From contig NZ_LYPA01000054.1 of assembly GCF_001675045.1 (NCBI RefSeq), forward strand, positions 124,001-188,000: a DNA stretch of 64,000 bases, read 5' to 3'. The number at the start of each line of letters is the position of its first letter. The first letter of the stretch is position 1. Below, one piece after another: positions 29,111-38,413 of this stretch. The notes under the pieces are model-generated. The model saw only the letters and a list, made by a program, of their open reading frames with translations, made no database searches and was not told where the DNA came from. The DNA is from Paenibacillus oryzae. Lineage in GTDB: Bacteria > Bacillota > Bacilli > Paenibacillales > Paenibacillaceae. Made by a program: the position numbers and the translations under genes.

Positions 29111-29148
29111 CCGGCATATGGAGCCAAAAGGCTCCCTGTGCCGGCTTT
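29111..29148 (+). terminator. Hairpin after the deacetylase gene
   Basis: CCGGCA/TGCCGG enclosing GGAGCC-AAAA-GGCTCC, followed by only CTTT. Likely terminator or attenuator. Confidence 0.5.
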
Positions 29149-29186
29149 GCGTTGAAATAAAACCGGAAACGCGAAAGGGGAGCCAT

Positions 29187-30644
29187 ATGAAGGAGTGGAA
29201 TACGTGGGACAGTCAAACAAAAGCAAGCATGGGAGCGAGAAGGTTTTTTCTGGTTCTGGCCATGCTGCTTTTCGTTTCTGTGCTGGCAGCCGGCTGCCGT
29301 TACACGGCTGCTCCCGCCGAATTGCTTGAGAAACCTTCCATTGGCGATGAGATGGAGCGTTTGACCGCTGCTATTCTTAAAGCGCTCCCGCGCTACAGCA
29401 AGCTAATGCTGCCGCATTCCGACGATTACAGGGAAGCGATCCGTCTGCTTGATCTGGATGGCGACGGAGAACAGGAGGCTTTGGTTACCTATTACAATGA
29501 ATACAGCGCCCCGGAGGTTGTTGTTCTGAAGCAGAGCGAAAACGGCTGGCGGCAATGGGTGATGATCGAGCAGCCGATGGCGCGGGATATTGCCTGGATC
29601 AAGCTTCAGGATCTGGACTCCAGCGGCTGGCTGGAGCTGCTGGTGGGCTGGGTAGGGTCCATCGAAAGCCCTAACGTATTGGAAGTGTATTCTTTTCAGA
29701 GCAAGGCGGAGCGGAATGACAAGGGCAGGCTTAAGCTGAAGCCGGTACAGTCCATTCCTTACCAATTGGCGGCGACAGGCGATCTGGACGGCGACGGATA
29801 TCCCGAAATTGCCGTTATTTCTGCTTCCGCAAGAAGCGGGGAATCAGAGCCTGCCAGCTATTTTTTGACGATTTATTCCTGGGCTCCAGGCAATATAACG
29901 ATAAAAGATACGTTCCAGCTTCCCGAAGGGGTGCATTCCTTTGAACGGATGCTGCTGGGACAAGTGGCCAACGGTGTTCAAGGCCTTGTATTGGAGGGCG
30001 GAACCGGAGCGCACAGCATGTTAACTTACATGTATGCGTGGGAGGGTGGAGCGCTGCAAATGGTCTATCCATCCCGAATCGTAGGTCTGGACGACGGCGG
30101 CTTTAGCGATCGGCCTACAAAAAGCGGAGATATGAATAGCGACGGAATTATCGAGCTTAATCGGACGAGGGAAGCGCCGGGCAATGATGAGGTCCCATAT
30201 TCCGAGATGCTCTATATTAACGACTGGATTCAGTGGGACGGCTTAGAACAGTCCTTCACCAAGGTGGCGGAGCAATTTATGGACACTACCTATGGACTGG
30301 AGCTGGATATTCCGGATGAATGGCGCAACCGTTATACGATGGCGAAACCTCCAAAAACCTCCTATGGCATCGCTACCTTTTATTATTACAAGGACAAGGA
30401 AATCAAGGAGGAGCTGGCGACACTTTATGTTGTGCCCAATCGGCAATGGCCCGGCGTGGAATCGGTTTGGCGCGAGGAAAAACGCCCGTACAAGGTGTTG
30501 GCCACAAACAGCGGCAACATGATTATTGTATCCTTTGCGCGGAATGCTCCAGACAGCTTAAACGATGATCAAAAGAATGAGTATAACGCAATGCTTAAGG
30601 CGCAGGACCGGTTTTCAGATCTTTTGGCGATTAAAAATGATTAG
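29187..30644 (+). CDS. FG-GAP/VCBS-like lipoprotein, unknown function
   Basis: A 485-aa secreted lipoprotein with signal FLVLAMLLFVSVLAAGC (lipobox LAAGC). Several segments resemble calcium-binding FG-GAP/VCBS blades: LDLDGDGEQEALV, LQDLDSSGWLELLVG, TGDLDGDGYPEIAV and SGDMNSDGIIEL. A beta-propeller is likely for the first ~350 residues. ATG 29187 follows AAAGGGGAG. It ends 20 bases before a response regulator gene and is probably cotranscribed with that two-component pair, so it may be an accessory sensor or a target; that is inferred. Confidence 0.8.
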   Translation: MKEWNTWDSQTKASMGARRFFLVLAMLLFVSVLAAGCRYTAAPAELLEKPSIGDEMERLTAAILKALPRYSKLMLPHSDDYREAIRLLDLDGDGEQEALVTYYNEYSAPEVVVLKQSENGWRQWVMIEQPMARDIAWIKLQDLDSSGWLELLVGWVGSIESPNVLEVYSFQSKAERNDKGRLKLKPVQSIPYQLAATGDLDGDGYPEIAVISASARSGESEPASYFLTIYSWAPGNITIKDTFQLPEGVHSFERMLLGQVANGVQGLVLEGGTGAHSMLTYMYAWEGGALQMVYPSRIVGLDDGGFSDRPTKSGDMNSDGIIELNRTREAPGNDEVPYSEMLYINDWIQWDGLEQSFTKVAEQFMDTTYGLELDIPDEWRNRYTMAKPPKTSYGIATFYYYKDKEIKEELATLYVVPNRQWPGVESVWREEKRPYKVLATNSGNMIIVSFARNAPDSLNDDQKNEYNAMLKAQDRFSDLLAIKND

Positions 30645-30664
30645 AGTTGAATGGAGGTGAAAAA

Positions 30665-31621
30665 ATGCGGATATTGCTGCTGGAGGACGAGGAGTCGATA
30701 CGCGGCTTTTTGCGCATTAATCTGAAGCGTAATGAGATGGATGTGACTGAAGCGGAAAATGGCGAGGATGCTCTGGCTTATGCTTATGCGGGGGAACCCT
30801 TTGACATCGCGCTGCTCGATGTAATGCTGCCAACCATTAGCGGTTTTGAAGTGTGCGAGCAGCTCAGGCGGGATTTTCCTTCTATGGGCATCATTATGCT
30901 GACGGCAAAGGCGCAGGAGCAGGATAAAATATATGGCCTGGAGCTTGGAGCGGATGATTACATTCAGAAGCCCTTTAGTCCTGGGGAATTAATTGCGCGC
31001 ATCAAGTCGCTGCATCGGCGCATGGGCGCCGTTCGGACACGGGCTGTCGATCCAAAGGAGGTTTTGGATGGCAATGCGGCAACAGAAGGAACGGGAGCTT
31101 TGTCGCGTGGAGAGCTTGCCGGCATAACGGGCGGGGAGGCAGGTCTCGGTCTGTCGTCAACCAACGCGCAAACAAGCGGGAACGGACTTGCTTTTGATGC
31201 TGCCAGTACTGATTCAGGGAATACCGAGGGTGATTCCGGTACTAGCCGCATTTTGGAGCCGGGAAGCGGATTTTCTTTTGATGCAGACGGCGGGGAAGGG
31301 CAATCCGGCCTTATTTTGCTTAGCGGCCCCTTCAGGCTGTCGGTTCCGGAGAGAAAGCTGTGGAAGGATGGACAGGAAATTGTGCTGACGCCAACGGAGT
31401 GGACCCTTGTCCGCCTGCTGATGGAAAGGCAAGGAACCAGCGTAAGCCGCGACCAGATTTTGAATGATGTATGGGGAAGATATTATGTCGGGGATTTGAA
31501 GGTCGTGGACGTCAACATCCGCCGCATCCGGCAAAAGATTGAATCCAATCCCTCCAATCCTTCCGTCATTGAAACGGTCTGGGGCTTTGGCTACCGTTGG
31601 AAACGGAGCGTACAATCATGA
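30665..31621 (+). CDS. OmpR-family response regulator with long linker
   Basis: Receiver domain (residues ~1-120: LLLEDEE, the phospho-Asp in IALLDVMLP, and the lysine in DDYIQKPF) and a winged-helix DNA-binding domain at the C terminus (LTPTEWTLVRLLM, VDVNIRRIRQKIE, TVWGFGYRW). The protein is 318 aa; members are usually ~230. The extra ~90 residues are a Gly/Ser/Thr-rich linker between the domains. ATG 30665 has GGAGGTG upstream. The stop overlaps the kinase start (ATGA). Confidence 0.93.
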   Translation: MRILLLEDEESIRGFLRINLKRNEMDVTEAENGEDALAYAYAGEPFDIALLDVMLPTISGFEVCEQLRRDFPSMGIIMLTAKAQEQDKIYGLELGADDYIQKPFSPGELIARIKSLHRRMGAVRTRAVDPKEVLDGNAATEGTGALSRGELAGITGGEAGLGLSSTNAQTSGNGLAFDAASTDSGNTEGDSGTSRILEPGSGFSFDADGGEGQSGLILLSGPFRLSVPERKLWKDGQEIVLTPTEWTLVRLLMERQGTSVSRDQILNDVWGRYYVGDLKVVDVNIRRIRQKIESNPSNPSVIETVWGFGYRWKRSVQS

Positions 31622-33024
31622 AAAAAGTGCAAACAAGAATGGTGTGGAGCTATTTGCTGCTCATTGTCCTTGTCGTGATCGTGCTTGGAGCTACCTTTGC
31701 GGTGCTGATATGGAATTATTACTACGGCAGCGCGGAAAGCTCCGTCAAGCAGCGGGCGGAAACTGCGCTTACGCTTCACGGGCGCTCCATGTCCTCGCTG
31801 CAGCTGCAGGATCAAGCGGCGTACATGCTGCAATATTTGGCAGAGGTTGGCCCGACCCGGATTCAGCTGCTTAACGCTTCTGGCCTTGTCAGAATCGATT
31901 CCGACGGCTTTGCTCCTGATATCACGTATACAACGGGCGATGTCAAGGCCGCGATGACGGGAGTGACCGGCACCTGGACGGGCGTTGATCCCTTTTTTAG
32001 CGAGCGGGTTGTATCCGTTACGGTGCCTTTATGGAATGATGCGCGGGTTGTGTCGCTGCTTCGTTATACGTCATCGCTGGAGCAAGTGGATTCCATGGTT
32101 AATTTGCTGATAAGCATGGCGTCCGTAATCGGTTTCGCCGTTGTGCTGCTGTTTCTGGGGCTCAGTCTTTTTCTGGCGGGGCGTATTGTCAGGCCGATTC
32201 TGGATTTGACCCGTGCGGCAAGATATATGGCGGAGGGAGACTGGACGAAGCGGGCCACCAAGCGGGGCGAGGACGAAATCGGACAGCTTGCCGAAACATT
32301 TAATACTATGGTGCTGGAGCTTAACAAAAGGGAAAAGCTCAAAAACGACTTTATTTCCTCGATATCGCATGAGCTAAGAACCCCGTTAACCTCCATCAAA
32401 GGCTGGAGCGAAACGCTGAAGGACAGCGAACCCTCTGACGGCGAAGAGATGAAGCAAGGCTTGTCTATCATCAGCAAGGAGACCGACAGACTTTCCGGTC
32501 TGGTAGAAGACTTGCTTGATTTCTCCAAGCTTTCGGCCAAAACAATGGAGCTGAGCAAGGAAACACTGGATTTGAACAGTCCCGTTAAAGAATCGGTAAA
32601 CCAGCTGGCTGTCCGGCAGGAAAAAACGGGCGTTACAATTGTTTCCGAGTTAAGCGTTAGGCCGATTATGGTAAATGGCGACGCAAACCGCTTGAAGCAG
32701 GTCATGATCAACTTGATTGATAATGCTTTTAAATTTACGCCTGCCGGGGGATCGATAACGGTACAGACAAAAGCGGAAAATAACGAGGCATTTCTGACGA
32801 TCGCCGATACGGGAAGCGGCATCCAGCAGGAGGATCTGCCTCATGTGATGGAAAAGTTTTTTAAAGCAAGCAGCGGCAAGGGAGGTTCCGGTCTCGGCCT
32901 TGCCATCTGCAAGGAAATCATCGAGCTGCATGGCGGAAGCATTCTGATTACAAGCCGGCAGGGCTCGGGAACAACGGTGAATATCAGGCTTCCATTGCTG
33001 GAAAGGGACAAGGGCAAGGAATAA
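31618..33024 (+). CDS. Membrane sensor histidine kinase
   Basis: Partner of the preceding regulator, 468 aa. It has a span at residues ~10-35, an extracellular domain of ~130 residues, a second span (VIGFAVVLLFLGLSLFLAG), HAMP, the phospho-histidine in SSISHELRTPL, and the ATPase N (LIDNAFKFT), G1 (DTGSGI) and G2 (GGSGLGLAI) boxes. ATG 31618 overlaps the regulator stop. The signal it senses is not visible. Confidence 0.94.
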   Translation: MKKVQTRMVWSYLLLIVLVVIVLGATFAVLIWNYYYGSAESSVKQRAETALTLHGRSMSSLQLQDQAAYMLQYLAEVGPTRIQLLNASGLVRIDSDGFAPDITYTTGDVKAAMTGVTGTWTGVDPFFSERVVSVTVPLWNDARVVSLLRYTSSLEQVDSMVNLLISMASVIGFAVVLLFLGLSLFLAGRIVRPILDLTRAARYMAEGDWTKRATKRGEDEIGQLAETFNTMVLELNKREKLKNDFISSISHELRTPLTSIKGWSETLKDSEPSDGEEMKQGLSIISKETDRLSGLVEDLLDFSKLSAKTMELSKETLDLNSPVKESVNQLAVRQEKTGVTIVSELSVRPIMVNGDANRLKQVMINLIDNAFKFTPAGGSITVQTKAENNEAFLTIADTGSGIQQEDLPHVMEKFFKASSGKGGSGLGLAICKEIIELHGGSILITSRQGSGTTVNIRLPLLERDKGKE

Positions 33025-33026
33025 CG

Positions 33027-33146
33027 CTACTCCTTGTAAAACAGCAGCTGGCGATTAGCCCACACAAAAAGGACGGCAATAATGACTCCGGCGCCAAGCA
33101 TAAGCGAGAGCCAATGATCCCTGATCCAGGCAATCCAGATTGGCAT
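33027..33146 (-). CDS. Small single-span membrane protein (39 aa)
   Basis: A 39-residue frame starting MPIWIAWIRDHWLSLMLGA with one clear transmembrane stretch (SLMLGAGVIIAVLFVWA) and a short polar end LLFYKE. The start at 33146 is preceded by a strong GGAGGAGGG ribosome site, which argues for real translation. It is convergent with the kinase gene, with two bases between the stops. Function unknown. Confidence 0.55.
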   Translation of the reverse strand: MPIWIAWIRDHWLSLMLGAGVIIAVLFVWANRQLLFYKE

Positions 33147-33315
33147 GACTCTTCCCTCCTCCTTTTTAGGTCTTTTATCATTGTGTGCAGGAACGGGCGG
33201 TATATACACAAGCTGCCCGTTGACAGCACTTTGCCCGGGATGGTACGATAAGGTTAATCTTAATTCCAAGTATACAGGTAAGAATTATATAATATATAGC
33301 GGGGAGGTTGCTGTC

Positions 33316-34131
33316 TTGGAGAAGCAATTGATAATCAAGCATGAGGATTTGGAGCTGACGGCTACGCTTCATTATCCGTCAAGCAGCGACAGGGAAGACA
33401 AGAAGCAAGCCATTATTATTTGCCATGGGTTTATTGGCAGCCGTGTAGGCGTTGATCGTTTATTCGTCAAAACGGCGAGGGCGCTTGCGGCGCAAGGCTC
33501 CTACGTCCTTCGTTTTGATTACGGCGGATGCGGCGAAAGCAACGGCGACTACGGAGCGTTAGGGTTTGACTCCATGATCGATCAGACCCGTGCTGCGATT
33601 GATTATGTTTATACGATGGATTGTGTAGATCCGAGGCGCATTGTGCTGCTTGGCCATAGTTTGGGAGGCGCGGTAGCTCTGATGACGGCAGTGCGTGACA
33701 AGAGGGTTAAACGGCTTGTTATGTGGTCGCCGGTGGCTTATCCCTATAACGACATCGTTAGAATTGTGGGCAGGAGCAGCTATGATGAAGCCGTCACGAC
33801 AGGCAGCACAGATTATGCGGGATATACGCTGCAGCCGGTATTTTTTGATTCGCTGATGCAGCATCAGCCGTTTCAGGCGGCATCCCGTTTTGGCGGCGAG
33901 GTGCTACTTGTGCACGGCACTAGCGACGAAGCGATTCCCGTAGACTACAGCTTCCTGTACCAGAAAGTGTTTTGGACCCGCAATGAAGGGTTATGCGATA
34001 AGGAAATCATTTTTCAAGCCAATCATACCTACTCTGCCAGAGCGCACCAGGAGGAAGCAATCCGAGTAACCTCCGGTTGGCTGGGCGGACTGGATCGCCA
34101 GCAGCAAGAATGGCATCATTGGTCGATTTAA
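33316..34131 (+). CDS. Alpha/beta hydrolase
   Basis: A 271-aa cytosolic hydrolase. The nucleophile elbow GHSLGG (about residue 117) holds the catalytic serine. HGFIGSR forms the oxyanion region, GTSDEAIP carries the likely acid, and NHTYSAR the likely histidine. It resembles the BAAT/prolyl-oligopeptidase-like esterase group. I start at TTG 33316 because GGGGAGG lies about nine bases upstream; the frame stays open further up but that part does not look like protein. The substrate cannot be named. Confidence 0.85.
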   Translation: MEKQLIIKHEDLELTATLHYPSSSDREDKKQAIIICHGFIGSRVGVDRLFVKTARALAAQGSYVLRFDYGGCGESNGDYGALGFDSMIDQTRAAIDYVYTMDCVDPRRIVLLGHSLGGAVALMTAVRDKRVKRLVMWSPVAYPYNDIVRIVGRSSYDEAVTTGSTDYAGYTLQPVFFDSLMQHQPFQAASRFGGEVLLVHGTSDEAIPVDYSFLYQKVFWTRNEGLCDKEIIFQANHTYSARAHQEEAIRVTSGWLGGLDRQQQEWHHWSI

Positions 34132-34374
34132 TTCGCAACAGCCGCCAATGGCAAGAAGGCTATTGCGGCATGTCAGATAAGCCGTCATTTGCTCCGGGGA
34201 TGCAGCCATACCGGAGGAAAAGGCGGCCTGGACAATGGAAAAATGTTGCAGCAAGGCAAATCTGTAATCCAATTGTAACCAGAATAGAAGAGACAAGCCC
34301 GCCTAGCTGTGGTTAAATAGAATAGGGATACATAATTCGGCAAACTATTCATATTCAGCAAAGGCGGGAAAGCA

Positions 34375-35481
34375 ATGAGCAAAACATATAAAGGATACCT
34401 GATTGCACTTTTTGTCATGATTATGCTTGTAGGAACGGCATGCGCAGGCGGGGAAGGCAAACCGGAGGAATCAGACGCTCCGCCTTCTCCAAGCTTGGAG
34501 CCGACGTCATCGCCGGAACCAACACCGATGCCTTTTGCGGCTCCGCTAACCGGGATTCAGCGCGAGACCGAAGCTGGCGAACGCCCTCTAGCGGTTATGA
34601 TCAATAATTTTTCGGCGGCAAGGCCGCAATCCGGTCTGACGAATGCTGACGTTGTATGGGAGGTTTTGGCTGAGGGCGGCATAACAAGGCTGGTCGCTAT
34701 TTTCCAAAGCACGGATAAGCTGGAGGACACGGTCGGTCCAATCCGGAGCAACCGGGCTTATCTCATTGATATAGCGGACAGCTATGGAGCGGTTATGGCT
34801 CATGCCGGCGGAAGTCCCGAGGCCTACGGTATTCTGCAGGGGCAGCGCAAGCCTTACCTTGATGAAATTACAAATGCGGGCGCCGCCTTCTGGAGAAGCA
34901 AGGAGAGAAAAGCTCCGCATAATTTGTATTCCAGTCTGGACAAGCTTCGTACCGCTGCCGGAAAGAAAAAATATGGAAATGAGGAGCCGCGGCGAAGCTA
35001 TACGTTTGCAGCCGCTCCGGAGCAAGGGACGGCAATTGCTGATTCCATGGCAGAGGCGGCCAAGGAAATAACCATTTCCTTTTTGCTGAAAAGCTACAAC
35101 GTGGGCTATACCTACGACGAGGCGACAGGACTTTATTCCAGAACGATTAACGGCGAGCCTCATATCGATCTTAACAATTCGGAGCAGCTAAGCGCGGCCA
35201 ATCTGATTGTGTTCGAGACAAGCCACAAAACGTTGGATGATGTAGGAAGGCTTGCGGTTGACTTAAAAGCCGGAGGGCCGGCTTATTTGTTCCAGGGCGG
35301 GAAAAAGATCGATATTGAATGGCTTCGCGCATCGGATGGCATGGTCCGTTTTATTAAGGACGGCTCTGAAATTTCGCTAGTGCCTGGAAAAACCTATATT
35401 CATGTTGTGCCAAGCAAGCCGGCTTTGCAGGAGCATGTAAGCTGGGTACAAAACTTGGAGAAGGGCAATACTAGCGATTAA
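34375..35481 (+). CDS. YerB-like lipoprotein (DUF3048)
   Basis: A 368-aa surface lipoprotein with signal ending VGTACAGG (lipobox). A Pro/Ser/Glu-rich spacer follows, then the DUF3048 core with ERPLAVMINNFSAARPQSGL, DVVWEVLAEGGITRL and VGPIRSNRAY, as in Bacillus YerB. The biochemical role of YerB is not established. It is a single-gene unit closed by the terminator at 35528. Confidence 0.88.
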   Translation: MSKTYKGYLIALFVMIMLVGTACAGGEGKPEESDAPPSPSLEPTSSPEPTPMPFAAPLTGIQRETEAGERPLAVMINNFSAARPQSGLTNADVVWEVLAEGGITRLVAIFQSTDKLEDTVGPIRSNRAYLIDIADSYGAVMAHAGGSPEAYGILQGQRKPYLDEITNAGAAFWRSKERKAPHNLYSSLDKLRTAAGKKKYGNEEPRRSYTFAAAPEQGTAIADSMAEAAKEITISFLLKSYNVGYTYDEATGLYSRTINGEPHIDLNNSEQLSAANLIVFETSHKTLDDVGRLAVDLKAGGPAYLFQGGKKIDIEWLRASDGMVRFIKDGSEISLVPGKTYIHVVPSKPALQEHVSWVQNLEKGNTSD

Positions 35482-35527
35482 GGGACTGAAGCTGTGGCAC
35501 AAGAGGGTCAAAAGGACCTTTATGGGG

Positions 35528-35557
35528 CGATTTCGGAAACGAAATCGTTCTTTTTTT
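35528..35557 (+). terminator. Rho-independent terminator after the yerB-like gene
   Basis: CGATTTCG-GAAA-CGAAATCG, a perfect 8-bp stem with a GNRA-type loop, then TTCTTTTTTT. Confidence 0.92.
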
Positions 35558-35616
35558 GTCGATTCTGCAATATTTGTCGAAGGATAGTTGTGAATTGCAA
35601 AAAAATATGCTTAAAT

Positions 35617-35659
35617 TTTCATGAATGTTTACATTGCGTTAACAAATGGGATGTAAACT
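35617..35659 (+). promoter_or_regulatory. PhoP-box-like repeats and -10 of the phosphate transporter operon
   Basis: TTTCAT, TTTACA (35628) and TTAACA (35639) recur with exactly five bases between them, matching the TT(A/C/T)ACA direct repeats bound by PhoP in Bacillales. A -10-like TAAACT lies at 35654-35659. Phosphate-starvation control is inferred. Confidence 0.45.
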
Positions 35660-35718
35660 GAATGAGGCGCGATGAAAGCACCGCAATACCTAACTCTCAA
35701 GTTGATAAGGGGATTGAC

Positions 35719-36330
35719 ATGTTCAAGAAAAAGGATATTTTCTTCAAGACGCTGGAAGAAATGGCAGATACGCTGGTCAAGGCTGTTGAATATTTCGCAG
35801 ATGGTGTATCCAATTTGTCCGATGTTAAGGCATTTGCCAAACGGATGAAAGAAATGGAAAGCGAATGCGACCAGTACACACATACGATACTGAAGGAATT
35901 GAACAAAACGTTCATTACGCCGATTGAGCGTGAGGACATTATGGCTTTGACCACTTCACTTGATGATGTTATGGACGGTGTTGAGGCTTGCGCATCCCGC
36001 TTTGATATGTACCATATTAAGGAAAAAGACGAATACATTACGTTGTTTGCAGATATTCTTGTCCGTTCCGCTCATCAGATTAAAAGCGCCATTTACCTGC
36101 TGACCCAGAAAAAGCTGCTCCCAATGCGCGAGCATTGCATCTCTCTGAACGAATTGGAAAATCAGGCGGATGATTTGCTTCGCGTCTGCATTTCCAGCTT
36201 GTTCACAAATGTGAAGGACCCGATCGAGCTGATCAAGCGTAAAGAAATTTACGAAAGGCTTGAGCAAACGACCGACTGCTGCGAGGACGTTGCAAACACG
36301 CTGGAATCGATCATTATGCGTAACAGCTAA
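35719..36330 (+). CDS. DUF47 (PhoU-like) phosphate transport accessory protein
   Basis: A 203-aa all-helical cytosolic protein of the DUF47/PhoU_div family, almost always next to Pit transporters and thought to regulate them. Visible features include the charged helices with ALTTSLDDVMDGVEA and the acidic E/D-x-D metal positions typical of PhoU folds. I take ATG 35719 behind AAGGGG; the upstream 19 codons to 35662 lack a ribosome site. The pit gene follows after 24 bases. Confidence 0.92.
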   Translation: MFKKKDIFFKTLEEMADTLVKAVEYFADGVSNLSDVKAFAKRMKEMESECDQYTHTILKELNKTFITPIEREDIMALTTSLDDVMDGVEACASRFDMYHIKEKDEYITLFADILVRSAHQIKSAIYLLTQKKLLPMREHCISLNELENQADDLLRVCISSLFTNVKDPIELIKRKEIYERLEQTTDCCEDVANTLESIIMRNS

Positions 36331-36354
36331 TCTAAGGGAGCAGAGGTCGTTAAT

Positions 36355-37353
36355 ATGGAATTGTATGTACTTTGGATCGTCGTTTTTTTGGCTCTTTCAT
36401 TCGACTTTATTAACGGATTTCACGATACGGCAAACGCTATTGCCACATCTGTGTCCACTCGCGCGCTTAAACCGCGAGTAGCTATCCTGATGGCGGCTTT
36501 CATGAACTTTGCCGGCGCTATGACGTTTACTGGCGTGGCCAAAACGATCGGCGGCGGGGTAGCCAATCCCGCAGATCTGCAATACGGCGTCGAAATCGTT
36601 ATTGCCGCCCTGGTATCGGCGATAATCTGGAACCTTGTCACCTGGTGGTTCGGCATTCCGTCCTCCTCCTCACATGCGCTGATCGGCTCCCTTGCAGGCG
36701 CAGTTATCGCAGGAGCAGGCCTTAGCTCCGTTAACTCAAGCGGCTTGATTGACATTATGAAGGCCCTTTTGATCTCGCCGCTTATCGCTTTTACCGTAGG
36801 CTTTATTATTATGTGGATTCTAAAACGCGTCTTTGCAAAATCCAGTCCGCATCAGATCAACAAAGGGTTCCGTTCCGGTCAGATCATTACTGCTATGTTC
36901 CAGTCCTACTCGCACGGCACTAACGATGCGCAAAAAGCGATGGGCATTATCGTTTTTGCACTGGTTGCTGCCGGGCTGCAGGACGAAATGGAGGTTCCGC
37001 TTTGGGTGAAAATCTCCGCTGCTACAGCAATGGCGTTGGGTACATCCATTGGCGGCTGGAAGATCATCAAAACGATGGGCACCAAAATTTTTAAAATCGA
37101 ACCGATTAACGGCTTTGCAGCAGACATGGGTTCGGCGATGGTTATTATTACGGCTACTCTTCTTCACTTGCCGGTCAGCACGACGCATGTTATTACGTCC
37201 TCCATTCTGGGCGTAGGCAGCGCCAAGCGCTTTTCGGCAGTGAGGTGGTCGGTGGCAGGACGCATCGTTATCGCATGGATCATAACCATCCCGATTACAG
37301 TAGTTGTTGCGATGCTCGTGTTCTGGCTCATTCATGCGCTTTTCCTGATTTAA
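36355..37353 (+). CDS. pit: Low-affinity phosphate transporter, PiT family
   Basis: A polytopic membrane protein, 332 aa, importing metal-phosphate with protons. The duplicated PiT signature is visible as GFHDTANAIATSV near the N terminus and SHGTNDAQKAMGII in the second half; VSTTHVITSSILG is also typical. It forms an operon with the DUF47 gene. A large hairpin follows the stop. Confidence 0.95.
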   Translation: MELYVLWIVVFLALSFDFINGFHDTANAIATSVSTRALKPRVAILMAAFMNFAGAMTFTGVAKTIGGGVANPADLQYGVEIVIAALVSAIIWNLVTWWFGIPSSSSHALIGSLAGAVIAGAGLSSVNSSGLIDIMKALLISPLIAFTVGFIIMWILKRVFAKSSPHQINKGFRSGQIITAMFQSYSHGTNDAQKAMGIIVFALVAAGLQDEMEVPLWVKISAATAMALGTSIGGWKIIKTMGTKIFKIEPINGFAADMGSAMVIITATLLHLPVSTTHVITSSILGVGSAKRFSAVRWSVAGRIVIAWIITIPITVVVAMLVFWLIHALFLI

Positions 37354-37367
37354 CGACGAAATAATTT

Positions 37368-37425
37368 GCAAAGGACAGCATGACCCCAATAAGCGGATGG
37401 CTTATCGGGGGGAGCTGTCCTTTGC
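37368..37425. terminator. Bidirectional hairpin between pit and the vrrA/yqfQ-like gene
   Basis: GCAAAGGACAGC/GCTGTCCTTTGC enclosing CCCCAATAAGC/GCTTATCGGGG. It lies between convergent genes; T-tracts are poor on both sides. Confidence 0.65.
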
Positions 37426-37471
37426 TTGTTGCCGCCGTTAACGGGGCGGATGGAGCGCTGGCGGGGCGGCA

Positions 37472-38224
37472 TTACCGCCGCCGCCCGTTACGGCCGCGCC
37501 TGCGTCCACTCCCCGTACGAGGCCGTCCTGTGCCGCCGGAGCCGCTTCGCCGCCGTCTGCGGCGTCTCGGATTTTGAATGGTGGAGCTGGCATCGGATGC
37601 CGTTGACGACTTTTTGCCGAAGGAGCCAAACAGCACTTTGACCATCGGGGCCATTTGAGTCACGCTGCTAACCACCTTCTGCACCTTGGTTACGGTGGTC
37701 AATATACCGTCAATGCCGCCCATCCGGTCGACAAAGCCTTTAATCTCCGTCAGGTTAGGCAGTTTGGCCAGCTGATTGGCTAGTGAAAAACCTCCTCCGC
37801 CAGATGAGGCGGATGCCTGAGGAGTTACCTCCGTCAAGCTGTGCTGTTGAGGCACAACGGCGGGCAGATAGCTTTGGCTCGACTGGCTCGAAATATGGGC
37901 TCGCTGGGGCGATTGCCTCTGCGTATCGCCTTGATTGACGAAATGGCCATGCAGGCCAGGGTAATGAGAGCCGTGCTGACTTTGTCCCTGGCGATGGTTG
38001 CCGGAATGGGCGTAGCCTCCATCATGGCCGCCTGGCTGCCCGATATGACCATTGCTACTGGCCTCTGCGTATCCCGGTTCGTATCCGCGGGACTGTCCAT
38101 ATGTCTGCTCATGGCCGCCAGGCCAGCTTTGACTCTGACGCTGGCCGCCTGGCTGCCCGTATCCCTGGCCGTTGTTTTGGCGATGTCGAGGTCCGGGGTA
38201 ACGAGGATCATTCAACAGAATCAC
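37472..38224 (-). CDS. VrrA/YqfQ-like protein
   Basis: A 250-aa protein in three parts: a Gly/Gln/His-rich N-terminal half with short repeats (GQPGG, HGQ), a middle segment (GFSLANQLAKLPNLTEIKGF to VKVLFGSFGKK) that matches the VrrA/YqfQ family, and a basic tail of Arg/Gly runs. Known relatives are Bacillus VrrA (variable repeat) and YqfQ; function is unknown. The start is GTG 38224, with TTG 38215 as alternative. The repeats make length variation between strains likely. Confidence 0.75.
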   Translation of the reverse strand: MILLNDPRYPGPRHRQNNGQGYGQPGGQRQSQSWPGGHEQTYGQSRGYEPGYAEASSNGHIGQPGGHDGGYAHSGNHRQGQSQHGSHYPGLHGHFVNQGDTQRQSPQRAHISSQSSQSYLPAVVPQQHSLTEVTPQASASSGGGGFSLANQLAKLPNLTEIKGFVDRMGGIDGILTTVTKVQKVVSSVTQMAPMVKVLFGSFGKKSSTASDASSTIQNPRRRRRRRSGSGGTGRPRTGSGRRRGRNGRRR

Positions 38225-38413
38225 AACCCTTTTTTTATTAGCTTATGGTGTAGGCAAACATAAGGATTGGACTGATGTCCCGACTTTTGCAAAAAAATGT
38301 GGTTATTGGCCCGGCTTTCTATTTGCCTTCAATGCGTGAACACGGTAATGTTTGAATAAATGCCCACAAACAGCTACAATAAGTACATCGAGTAATCATG
38401 GGAGTGAATGCAA

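Noticed and set aside
37841..38263. 140-residue hydrophobic plus-strand frame
   Set aside because: It is antisense to the repeat-rich VrrA/YqfQ-like gene; the hydrophobicity comes from the Gly/Gln/His codons on the other strand.
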